Of a stretch of DNA of 36,939 bases, positions 1-6,949 are shown one piece after another (within the stretch, counting starts at the first letter, position 1; each line of letters starts with the position of its first letter). A program made the position numbers and the translations under genes. The notes beneath the pieces were generated by a model that did not search any database, had not been told where the DNA came from, and saw nothing but the letters and a program-made list of their open reading frames with translations. The stretch covers positions 1 through 36,939 of the forward strand of contig JAGALX010000020.1 in NCBI GenBank assembly GCA_017625035.1, read 5' to 3'. The DNA is from Clostridia bacterium (GTDB taxonomy: Bacteria; Bacillota; Clostridia; TANB77; CAG-508).

Positions 1-140
1 AAGGAAAAGAGGTCTGATATTTCTATCAGACCAGTATCAAAAAGTTCATATTGAAATATAAATTGAATCGCCGTATGCCGAACGGCACGTACGGTGGTGT
101 GAGAGGGGAGAAATTCACTAAGAATTATCCTCTACTCGAT
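1..140 (+). mobile_element. Group II intron, 3' end (domains V and VI), partial
   Basis: The segment around 70-103 can fold as a group II intron domain V, with a short GC-rich hairpin (GCCGTATGCC, GGCACGTACGGT) and the GGTGTGAGAGG continuation typical of bacterial introns. It is followed by a domain VI-like hairpin (about 101-137). A candidate branch-point A at 134 lies seven bases before a likely 3' end at 140, where the intron would finish in AT, matching the AY consensus. A hairpin at 11-32 (GGTCTGATA/TATCAGACC) may be part of domain IV. The reverse transcriptase/maturase gene would lie left of the window and is not visible. The exact boundary is inferred. Confidence 0.7.
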
Positions 141-240
141 CTTAGGATATTATAAAACCTAAAAAATGAATATCTAGTCAGCTTGTAAAACATATAATGT
201 TATGATAAGATTAATAAAATTCATTTAGAAAGGCAAAAAA

Positions 241-1530
241 ATGAAAAAAAGAAAAAATCATTTGTTTTGGAGAAAATTAGATAATTCAGCAAAAATATTT
301 CCTATGTCTACAGGCAAAAAATATAGTACAGTATTTAGACTATCTATTGTATTAAAAGAAAATATACAACCAGATATTTTAAAAGAAGCTGTAATTAGTA
401 GTTTAGAAAAATATAATATATACAAAGTAAAACTAAAAGCAGGATTGTTTTGGTACTATTTAGAAGAAAATAGTAAAGAACCCATAATTGAAGAAGAAAT
501 AGATTATCCTTGCAAATATATAAATCCAAAGAAAAATAATGATTATTTATTTAAAGTAACATATTTTAAAAATAAAATTAATATAGATATTTTTCATGCA
601 CTAACAGATGGAAATGGAGGTATAATTTTTTTCAAAGAAATTATATATACTTATTTAGAAAAATGTTTACCTAATGAATTAAATCTAGATAATAGAATAA
701 TTAAAAAAATAGAATATGATGTAGAAGATAGTTATGTAAAAAATTATAATAAAAAAATAAGTTCGAATTCTCCCAACAATAGAGCATATGAACTAAGGGG
801 AAGAAAGTTGAAATTAGGGGCGATAAGTGTAATTCATGAAATAATTGACATACAAAGTTTAAAAATAGAGTGTGAAAAATATAATGCAACAATTACACAA
901 TATCTTACAGCTGTTTTAATATATTCGATATATAATGAAAATTATAAAAAAACAAAACCAATAAAAGTATGTATTCCAGTTAATTTAAAAAAATATTTTC
1001 CATCAAAAACAATGTCTAATTTTTTCTCATACATTATGATTGTGGCAAATTCAAAAGAACAAAATTTAGATTGTTTTGATACAATTATTAGTTTAGTAAA
1101 AAATGAATTTAAAAATAAATTAGCAGATGAAGAAATATTAAAAACAATGTCTGCTAATGTAAAATTAGGTAATCATATTTTAATAAAATTAATACCATTA
1201 TTTTTAAAAAATATAATAGTTAGACTAAGTTATTTAGAAATTAGAAAACATTCTACTATTACATATTCTAATATTGGTAGAGTTGGAATTATTGGAGATT
1301 ATCAAAATTATATAGATTATTTTTTAATGCTCATATCTCCTGATTCAGTAGAAAAAATAAAATGTTCTAGTTGTACTTTTGGAAATAAAATAGTATATAC
1401 TTTCACTTCAATTTTAAATAATAATAAAATAGAAAAATCATTTTATGAATTTTTGAAAAATAAAGGAATTGACGTAAAAGTGGAAAGTAATGGGGTTTTA
1501 GATGATATATCCACAGAAAATATCGTATAA
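241..1530 (+). CDS. Condensation/alcohol acetyltransferase-like protein
   Basis: Protein of 429 residues with the architecture of CoA-dependent acyltransferases of the condensation-domain superfamily. The catalytic HxxxDG motif is seen as H119-A-L-T-D123-G124 followed by NGG, and the N-terminal part resembles the alcohol acetyltransferase (AATase) family. The second half has NLKKYFPSKTMSNFF, matching the region of these enzymes that lines the acceptor tunnel. It probably transfers an acyl group to an alcohol or amine; the substrate cannot be read from the sequence. The ATG is preceded by AGAAAGG (226-232). The end overlaps the next gene by 29 bases, so the two are very likely co-translated. 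It lies just downstream of a group II intron end. Confidence 0.65.
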   Translation: MKKRKNHLFWRKLDNSAKIFPMSTGKKYSTVFRLSIVLKENIQPDILKEAVISSLEKYNIYKVKLKAGLFWYYLEENSKEPIIEEEIDYPCKYINPKKNNDYLFKVTYFKNKINIDIFHALTDGNGGIIFFKEIIYTYLEKCLPNELNLDNRIIKKIEYDVEDSYVKNYNKKISSNSPNNRAYELRGRKLKLGAISVIHEIIDIQSLKIECEKYNATITQYLTAVLIYSIYNENYKKTKPIKVCIPVNLKKYFPSKTMSNFFSYIMIVANSKEQNLDCFDTIISLVKNEFKNKLADEEILKTMSANVKLGNHILIKLIPLFLKNIIVRLSYLEIRKHSTITYSNIGRVGIIGDYQNYIDYFLMLISPDSVEKIKCSSCTFGNKIVYTFTSILNNNKIEKSFYEFLKNKGIDVKVESNGVLDDISTENIV

Positions 1531-2065
1531 GAAAAGTAAAAAAATAATTAATATATGTTTAGTTATTTCAATAGCAATCGCAATAATGTTAATTATTATA
1601 AATAAATTAACAACACCTGAAATTAAATGGTCTGCACTTGCAAATTGCGGAATCATATATACATGGATTACAGTAATGTATTCTATAAAAAGCGGAAATA
1701 ATATAGCAGGACATGTACTTATACAGACAATTTTAACATCAATAGTAACAATATATATTGATAATGCAATAGGATTTAAAGGATGGTCTATATATATTGC
1801 AAATCCAATAATCTTAATCACAGCTAATAGCACAATGTCGATATTAACAATTATAAGCTATAAAAAGTATATAAAATATGCAATTTATCAATTAATAATA
1901 GTATTAATAAGTATGATTCAAATAATATTATTTTTGAGAAGTATTATGGAACTAAAAATATTAAACAATATTTCAATAGGAATTTCTATTTTTAATTTAA
2001 TACTTAGCTTAGTTTTATGTTATAAAGATATAAAAGACGCGATAGTAAGGAAATTTCATATGTGA
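1502..2065 (+). CDS. Small polytopic membrane protein (DUF6320-like)
   Basis: Protein of 187 residues with about five to six hydrophobic helices and short charged loops, so an integral membrane protein. It starts inside the 3' end of the upstream acyltransferase gene (29-base overlap) in another frame, with a weak GGGG ribosome site (1493-1496). Pairs of an acetyltransferase-like gene and a DUF6320-type membrane protein are common in Clostridia from memory. The usual N-terminal zinc-ribbon cysteines of that family are not visible here, so the family name is tentative. A function with the upstream enzyme, perhaps modification of a membrane or wall component, is inferred only from the overlap. 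Confidence 0.6.
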   Translation: MIYPQKISYKKSKKIINICLVISIAIAIMLIIINKLTTPEIKWSALANCGIIYTWITVMYSIKSGNNIAGHVLIQTILTSIVTIYIDNAIGFKGWSIYIANPIILITANSTMSILTIISYKKYIKYAIYQLIIVLISMIQIILFLRSIMELKILNNISIGISIFNLILSLVLCYKDIKDAIVRKFHM

Positions 2066-2110
2066 GTTTTATGAAATAAAACTCCGAAAAATAAATTAAA
2101 AACAAATTAA

Positions 2111-2159
2111 AAAATAATAAAATTCGGGATTACTATATAATTCCGAATTTTATTATTTG
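2111..2159. terminator. Bidirectional rho-independent terminator
   Basis: A 16-bp perfect inverted repeat (2112-2127 with 2143-2158) with A-rich and T-rich flanks on both sides lies between convergent genes ending at 2065 and 2176. It can serve both strands. Confidence 0.8.
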
Positions 2160-2175
2160 GAATTTATTAAATATT

Positions 2176-2919
2176 CTATATGTGTTTTATAGCATATTGT
2201 ACATCTCTAAATGTTAAATAACCAACTCTGTCCTTTGTTACACTTCTAAGGTTTGGTCCATTATATATAACTCTATTAGATATCTGATATCCATCTAACA
2301 AATATTTTCCAAATCCCAATACAATAGTGGTAATATCTGTTAAGCATTCATTGTCTAAAGTCTTATCTAATTTTATATTATTAGAAAGCAAAAGATAATG
2401 TGAACATTCATGAGCTAAAATCGATATTACGGTATTAAGAGACATATCATTTTTTAAATTCAATAAAATTTTATTACTATTATGTTTATCTTCTGAAGAA
2501 TATGAACCAGCATATTTTATAGAATATTTACTTGAAATATAATTAACTTTAAAACTGATTTTATTTTTATCCAATTCCATGTAATCTAAGATATCATCTA
2601 ATAAATCTCTTAAATATTTTTCTTCAAATCTTGAAAATCTTAAACGCCTTTCCAAATCAGCATTTAAAACATATTTTTTATTAAAATTTATATGTAGTTC
2701 AGTTAAATATTTTTTTGATAATTTTATATATCCTTGAATATCTTTATTACTTAAATTTCTTTTCTTTATACCGATTTTTTGAATTTTTTTTAGGCTATGC
2801 TTATTTTTTATGCTAACATGGCATAACTTAAAAAAGTAAGCAATAAAATGTCTAAAAATGTAAATTGTTGCTAATAAAGATATAATAATTACTAAAACAA
2901 TAAAAATATAGTTACTCAT
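2176..2919 (-). CDS. Membrane-anchored zinc metallopeptidase
   Basis: Protein of 247 residues. An N-terminal transmembrane helix (residues 4-24) anchors a soluble domain. The zinc-binding HExxH motif is H170-E171-C-S-H174, and a downstream N190-E191-xx-T-D segment offers the likely third ligand, as in gluzincin peptidases. A basic juxtamembrane stretch (residues 40-55) suggests that the catalytic domain is cytoplasmic or membrane-proximal. The substrate is unknown. The gene follows ttcA on the same strand with a 19-base gap, so they are probably co-transcribed. I cannot assign a named family beyond the motif. Confidence 0.6.
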   Translation of the reverse strand: MSNYIFIVLVIIISLLATIYIFRHFIAYFFKLCHVSIKNKHSLKKIQKIGIKKRNLSNKDIQGYIKLSKKYLTELHINFNKKYVLNADLERRLRFSRFEEKYLRDLLDDILDYMELDKNKISFKVNYISSKYSIKYAGSYSSEDKHNSNKILLNLKNDMSLNTVISILAHECSHYLLLSNNIKLDKTLDNECLTDITTIVLGFGKYLLDGYQISNRVIYNGPNLRSVTKDRVGYLTFRDVQYAIKHI

Positions 2920-2938
2920 AAAGACTCCTTTGATTACA

Positions 2939-3655
2939 TTATTTATTATTATTCCATCCCTTAATATTACTTCTTTTTATAGCTCCATACAAATTAGCTC
3001 TAATTCTTGGAATATCTTTTTGAAAATCTAAAATAAGATTTTTCATATCTTCTCGTTTAGAAGTTCCATCAACAGGACAAACTTTTTGCATAATAGGAAT
3101 ATTATTTCTTTTTACAAAATTTCTTATATATTTTTCAGGCGCATAAATTAAGGGTCTTATTAATGTCAAATTTGATCTATCCATATAACTTGTAGGTGCA
3201 AAAGTATTTATAGATCCTCCATATAATAGATTAAGGAAAAATGTTTCAAGTACATCATCTTCGTTGTGCCCTAAAGCAATTTTATTGCAGCCTTCACGAA
3301 TTGCTACACTATTTAGGATTCCTCTTCGTAAATTAGCACATAGTGAACAAGGATTTTTTTCATTTCTTACATCAAAAACAATTTCTTTTATATGTGTTTT
3401 TTCTTCTATAAAATTTATTTCTAAGCTTTTGCATAATTCAGATAAAGGACTTGTGTCAAAATTTTCGAAACCTGGATTTAAAGTAACTGCAATAATTTGG
3501 AATTTTTTAGGATAAAATCTTTGTAGATTTTGTAAACCTAAAAGAAGAGTCATAGAATCTTTTCCTCCAGATACAGCTACAGCTATTTTATCTCCTTCTT
3601 CAATCATATTATAATCTTCAATTGCTTTTCTCATATAGCCTAGGATTTTTTGCAT
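2939..3655 (-). CDS. ttcA: tRNA 2-thiocytidine synthetase TtcA family
   Basis: Protein of 238 residues. The PP-loop ATP pyrophosphatase motif SGGKDS is at residues 29-34, and the Fe-S cysteines expected for TtcA are present as C103-xx-C106 and C193. TtcA adenylates C32 of certain tRNAs and exchanges its oxygen for sulfur. The protein is shorter than Escherichia coli TtcA (about 310 residues) but typical of Firmicutes members. It is the first gene of a minus-strand pair with the zinc peptidase. The start ATG at 3655 is preceded on the minus strand by a GAGGTG ribosome site. Confidence 0.85.
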   Translation of the reverse strand: MQKILGYMRKAIEDYNMIEEGDKIAVAVSGGKDSMTLLLGLQNLQRFYPKKFQIIAVTLNPGFENFDTSPLSELCKSLEINFIEEKTHIKEIVFDVRNEKNPCSLCANLRRGILNSVAIREGCNKIALGHNEDDVLETFFLNLLYGGSINTFAPTSYMDRSNLTLIRPLIYAPEKYIRNFVKRNNIPIMQKVCPVDGTSKREDMKNLILDFQKDIPRIRANLYGAIKRSNIKGWNNNK

Positions 3656-3861
3656 AAATTCACCTCATAATTAATTTTTGAAAATTATAACATAAAATGT
3701 CTGATTAGTAAATCGTAACATTCCTTCCTGTGACACATAATTCTGAGATTCTATAACAATATTTTATATAAATTTTAAACAGAAGTATATAAAATGTGAT
3801 AATGGAAAAAATATAAAAGTATTTTAAATTAAGATATATTCATTTTAGGGAGACATGTAAA

Positions 3862-5029
3862 GTGAGTTTAAAAGAAAATAATAAAAAAATATTAGATAAA
3901 AACATAGGAATAGTAAAATATCGGGAACATTGAATGCTTAGCATATTGCAAGCCTATAGCTAAGTATGATTTGAATGACGAAAAATGGAAAAAAGTAAGT
4001 ATCCAAGAACAGTTAAGAGCATTTTCAATAGTAAAATATAATACAAAATTTGGTGAAAAGAAAAATCTAACTGATTGTGAATGTTTTATTATAATGACAG
4101 GTATGAGAGCAGAAAATTATTCTGCAAATGGAAATAATACGGGATGGGGAACAAATAATTTTTTAAGTGCGATTGAAAAAACTAATAAAAATGTTAATGT
4201 GTCAGTTTTTTTATTAGATAATGATGCACCTTTAGAAAAACAAGCAGAATTGGTTGCTAGATATATTAATCAATTAAAAAAGAAGACATGTTGTAAAAAG
4301 ATTCATATTTTAGGAGTATCAAAATGCGGAACAATGACGGTTGCACTATTAAAGTATTTAACTGAATTACATCTAGATAAACTAAACATTATGGCATATT
4401 CGGCACCATACTTAGGAACTGTTTTTGCATCTCCCGTAATATTATATAAAAAAGTTGATGAAGTAATGGGTAAAGCACGAAAAAAATTAGTAAAGAAGCT
4501 AATTCCAGATTTTAAAGAAATAAAGCCCAAAACGAAGCGTGAAAAAAATCTAGAATCAGGATTAACAGATATATTAAAAAGAAAACATAGGATGGTTTTT
4601 AGTCAATCACATATGGATTATGATATATCAGAAGTAAACGGAAATGGAGTGCCAAAACAGCATAGGAATAGGTATGATAAAAAATATCTGGAAAATATGT
4701 TTGAAGAAAAAACGTTAGATATGCTAAGAAAAGTAAAGTTTACTAATATTACCACAGTTTGTACTGATAGAACATTAAAAGAGGTTATAGTAACACGAAA
4801 TCTATATGGAGTAATGTTATATTTATCAAGTAAAATCATATTTGACAAAGAGCCATCAGATGGAATGGTTTCTTTAAATTCAGCAAAATATATAGAGAAA
4901 GTTTGCAAAGAAAATGGCATAAATATTTCTACCAAAACAATATTAGATGGACATCATGATATTTGCAGTGATGTAAGAATAATAGAAGAAATAGTACAAA
5001 TATTAGAAAAAGAAATTGGAGAAAAATAA
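3862..5029 (+). CDS. Alpha/beta-hydrolase (lipase/esterase-like), needs +1 frameshift at CGG
   Basis: A GTG start at 3862, eight bases after AGGGAGA, opens a frame that reaches CGG at 3922 (codon 21) and ends at TGA 3931. The following frame is open from 3917 and runs to 5029. Joining them by skipping the C of CGG gives ...IVKYG-NIECLAYCKP... and a protein of 388 residues. The body has an alpha/beta-hydrolase fold: nucleophile elbow G-V-S-K-C-G, a candidate acid in EPSDGM near the C-terminus, and a candidate histidine in DGHHD. No signal peptide is seen, so it is probably cytoplasmic. Substrate unknown. If no shift occurs, translation could begin only at a TTG (3971) without a good ribosome site, losing the N-terminus. 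Stand-alone gene, with tRNA genes downstream. Confidence 0.6.
3919..3926 (+). other. Putative +1 recoding site (TAT CGG GAA to TAT-GGG-AAC)
   Basis: In the upstream frame the codons are TAT CGG GAA CAT TGA, with the stop three codons after CGG. Skipping the C at 3922 reads GGG (Gly) and enters the open frame of the hydrolase. One of three CGG codons in the window that mark such a shift. Confidence 0.55.
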
Positions 5030-5056
5030 TTTTTGCATAATTTTGCATAATTGTTG

Positions 5057-5085
5057 TTGACATTGAATAGAATAAATAGTATAAT
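5057..5085 (+). promoter_or_regulatory. Sigma-A promoter of tRNA-fMet
   Basis: Consensus TTGACA at 5057-5062 and TATAAT at 5080-5085 with 17-base spacing, about 17 bases before the tRNA. Confidence 0.85.
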
Positions 5086-5101
5086 AGCAAAAGTTACACA
5101 T

Positions 5102-5177
5102 CGCGGGGTGGAGCAGTTGGCAGCTCGTCGGGCTCATAACCCGAAGGTCGCAAGTTCGAGTCTTGCCCCCGCAACCA
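5102..5177 (+). tRNA. Initiator tRNA-fMet (CAT)
   Basis: A 76-base cloverleaf with encoded CCA. The anticodon CAT sits in loop CTCATAA. The acceptor stem has the C1/A72 mismatch, and the anticodon stem has three consecutive G-C pairs (GGG/CCC). Both are hallmarks of bacterial initiator tRNA, which carries formylmethionine to the start codon. Confidence 0.95.
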
Positions 5178-5187
5178 AACAATTTAC

Positions 5188-5220
5188 TAGAGGTGATATT
5201 TATTCACTTCTATTTTTTTT
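5188..5220 (+). terminator. Rho-independent terminator after tRNA-fMet
   Basis: A 9-bp stem TAGAGGTGA/TCACTTCTA (one G-T pair; 5188-5196 with 5204-5212) is followed by eight T. It ends the tRNA-fMet transcript. Confidence 0.8.
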
Positions 5221-5297
5221 AGAAATTACCAATAAAAAATTACTTTAATAATTAAGTCAAAATAAAAAATAATTAATATATAATAACAAAAATACAT

Positions 5298-5374
5298 GTG
5301 TGAGTAGCTCAGTAGGATAGAGCAACGGTTTCCTAAACCGCAGGTCGGGGGTTCGATTCCCTTCTCGCACACCA
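5298..5374 (+). tRNA. tRNA-Arg (CCT)
   Basis: A 77-base cloverleaf with encoded CCA. The acceptor is GTGTGAG/CTCGCAC with one T-G pair. The anticodon CCT lies in a normal seven-base loop TTCCTAA and reads AGG. The top pair of the anticodon stem is A-C, a mismatch. A TATAAT at 5279-5284 may be its -10 box. The gene sits directly upstream of tadA, whose product edits a different arginine tRNA (ACG anticodon). Confidence 0.92.
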
Positions 5375-5464
5375 AAAATATATTATTATAAGAAAAATAA
5401 ATTATCCAAAATATTAAATCAAATATAACAATACAATTAACTTAAACCGAAAAGAGAGGAGGCT

Positions 5465-5515
5465 ATGTGTAGCAAACGTTTACATATACTAACAATATGC
5501 AAGAAAAATACATGA
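5465..5515 (+). CDS. Possible 16-codon leader ORF overlapping tadA
   Basis: The strongest ribosome site of this region (GAGAGGAGG, 5453-5461) lies just before an ATG at 5465 that opens a 16-codon ORF (MCSKRLHILTICKKNT), not before the tadA start. It ends at TGA 5513-5515, overlapping an in-frame tadA ATG at 5512 as ATGA. It may serve translational coupling of tadA or be fortuitous. Confidence 0.3.
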   Translation: MCSKRLHILTICKKNT

Positions 5516-5970
5516 AATTAGCCTTAAAAGAAGCTAAAAAAGCATATAATAAAGGAGAAATACCAGTAGGTGCAATAATCGTAAAAGATGATATAATAAT
5601 AGCCAAAGCACATAATTTAAAAGAAATAAAAAACGACACAACAAAACATGCAGAAATATTAGCAATCCAAAAAGCCAGCAAAAAACTAAACAGCTGGAGG
5701 CTAGAAAACTGTGAAATGTATGTAACTTTAGAACCATGCAGTATGTGCGCAGGAGCATTAATTCAATCTCGAATAAAAAAGGTATACATAGGAACAATGG
5801 ATTATAAAACCGGTGCTTGCGGGTCTGTATTGAATCTGTTAAAAGATTTCAAATTTAATCATATAGTGGATGTTGAAACAGGAATTCTAAGCAAAGAATG
5901 TGAGCAAATTTTAAAAGAATTTTTCAAAGAGCTTAGAAAAAACAAAAAAATACAGAAAGGAGATTTATAA
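5497..5970 (+). CDS. tadA: tRNA-specific adenosine deaminase TadA
   Basis: Protein of 157 residues of the cytidine/deoxycytidylate deaminase fold. The zinc and catalytic motif is H-A-E (KHAEILA), and the second zinc motif is P-C-S-M-C (EPCSMCAGAL). TadA converts A34 of tRNA-Arg(ACG) to inosine, so that one tRNA reads CGT, CGC and CGA but not CGG. The ATG at 5497 gives the usual family N-terminus but has no clear ribosome site; ATG 5512 overlaps the stop of a short upstream ORF. Two bases separate its stop region from the next gene, so they form an operon. Confidence 0.92.
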   Translation: MQEKYMKLALKEAKKAYNKGEIPVGAIIVKDDIIIAKAHNLKEIKNDTTKHAEILAIQKASKKLNSWRLENCEMYVTLEPCSMCAGALIQSRIKKVYIGTMDYKTGACGSVLNLLKDFKFNHIVDVETGILSKECEQILKEFFKELRKNKKIQKGDL

Positions 5971-5971
5971 A

Positions 5972-6733
5972 GTGGATAATAAAAAAATGCAAACAATAAA
6001 ATTAATAATTGCCATATTTGTCGTTATAGTAGTAGCAACTATTGTTACAGTAAGAATATTAAAATATCAAAAAGAAGGCGAAAAAAATATGCCATTTAAT
6101 TTATCTAAAATAATAATAGTAAGCACTGCAATAAAAGATGATACTCAATCAGCCGAAAATCAAGATCAAAATGCATCTATATGGAATTTTAATGTTATAC
6201 AAAATAATGATATATACATTTCAATAGAAAATAACAAAAATAACACAAAAAATAATGAAAAAATAAAAAGTATAGTAATAGAAAATATTCAAATATTACA
6301 AAATCCATCTATAGGAACCGTAAAAGCATATATGCCAAATAGTATAGATGGAGAAAAATATAAATATACAGATGAATATATAGTATCTCAAAGCCTAACA
6401 TATAGAGGAGCAGAAGAAAATAATTTTAAAACCCTTCAAATATCTAAAAATGGTGGAAATATAGGAATAAGTTTTGCCAACAAAGAAATTGGAACATATT
6501 CATCAGGAGAAGATACAGAAATTACATATAATGGAACAATGTTATCAAAATTAGGTATAACAAACGAAAATGTAAAATCTAAAGTAGCATTTGATTTAAT
6601 AATAGAATTAGATGATGGAAAAAAATATTCTGGAAGAGTAGAGCTAGATTTATCATGCGAAGGTCTAGTAGAAACAGGAACTTCACAAACTGAAATAACA
6701 GACTTTTCCAATATAATATTTAAAAGAATATAA
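5972..6733 (+). CDS. Membrane-anchored extracytoplasmic protein, unknown
   Basis: Protein of 253 residues beginning at GTG, nine bases after AGAAAGGAG. One transmembrane helix (about residues 9-30) is followed by an outside domain rich in Asn, Ile and Lys, with predicted beta structure (for example the segments YKYTDEYIVSQSLTYRG and FDLIIELDDGKKYSG). No catalytic motif is visible and I do not recognise the family. It follows tadA with one base between them and is therefore probably co-transcribed with it. It ends just before the SRP RNA promoter. Confidence 0.7.
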   Translation: MDNKKMQTIKLIIAIFVVIVVATIVTVRILKYQKEGEKNMPFNLSKIIIVSTAIKDDTQSAENQDQNASIWNFNVIQNNDIYISIENNKNNTKNNEKIKSIVIENIQILQNPSIGTVKAYMPNSIDGEKYKYTDEYIVSQSLTYRGAEENNFKTLQISKNGGNIGISFANKEIGTYSSGEDTEITYNGTMLSKLGITNENVKSKVAFDLIIELDDGKKYSGRVELDLSCEGLVETGTSQTEITDFSNIIFKRI

Positions 6734-6740
6734 AAAATAC

Positions 6741-6769
6741 TTGATTAATATAAAAAAACATTATATAAT
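6741..6769 (+). promoter_or_regulatory. Sigma-A promoter of SRP RNA
   Basis: TTGATT at 6741-6746 and TATAAT at 6764-6769, spacing 17. The predicted transcript start near 6776 coincides with the outer helix of the SRP RNA. Confidence 0.75.
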
Positions 6770-6774
6770 CCAAA

Positions 6775-6935
6775 TAGTATGAGAATATTACTAGCCTTTG
6801 TATGGAGGGTAATGTCAATAAAAGCCCATGAACCTTGTCAGGTCCGGAAGGAAGCAGCAATAAATGGTAACTTTTATGTGATAATTACTTTCCATAGAAA
6901 GGCTAGCATAAAAAAAATCTCATACTATTTTTTTA
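6775..6935 (+). ncRNA. ffs: Signal recognition particle RNA (4.5S/small type)
   Basis: The conserved apical SRP domain GTCAGGTCCGGAAGGAAGCAGC-type core is present (6838-6858), with the GGAA tetraloop that binds Ffh. A long helix is formed by CTAGCCTTT...TATGGA (6791-6805) and TCCATA...AAAGGCTAG (6891-6907). An outer stem ATAGTATGAGA/TCTCATACTAT (6774-6784 with 6918-6928) followed by seven T closes the molecule and probably terminates transcription. No Alu domain is evident, so this is the small bacterial form. It targets membrane and secreted proteins to the translocon with Ffh. Confidence 0.92.
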
Positions 6936-6949
6936 GTAGAGGTGATGTA

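Noticed and set aside
5051..5248. A 65-codon plus-strand ORF across the tRNA-fMet gene
   Set aside because: It reads through a complete tRNA and its promoter; no ribosome site and no protein-like sequence.
6779..6949. N-terminal extension of dnaX to 6779
   Set aside because: The stretch is the SRP RNA gene; ATG 6950 has the ribosome site and gives the family-typical N-terminus.
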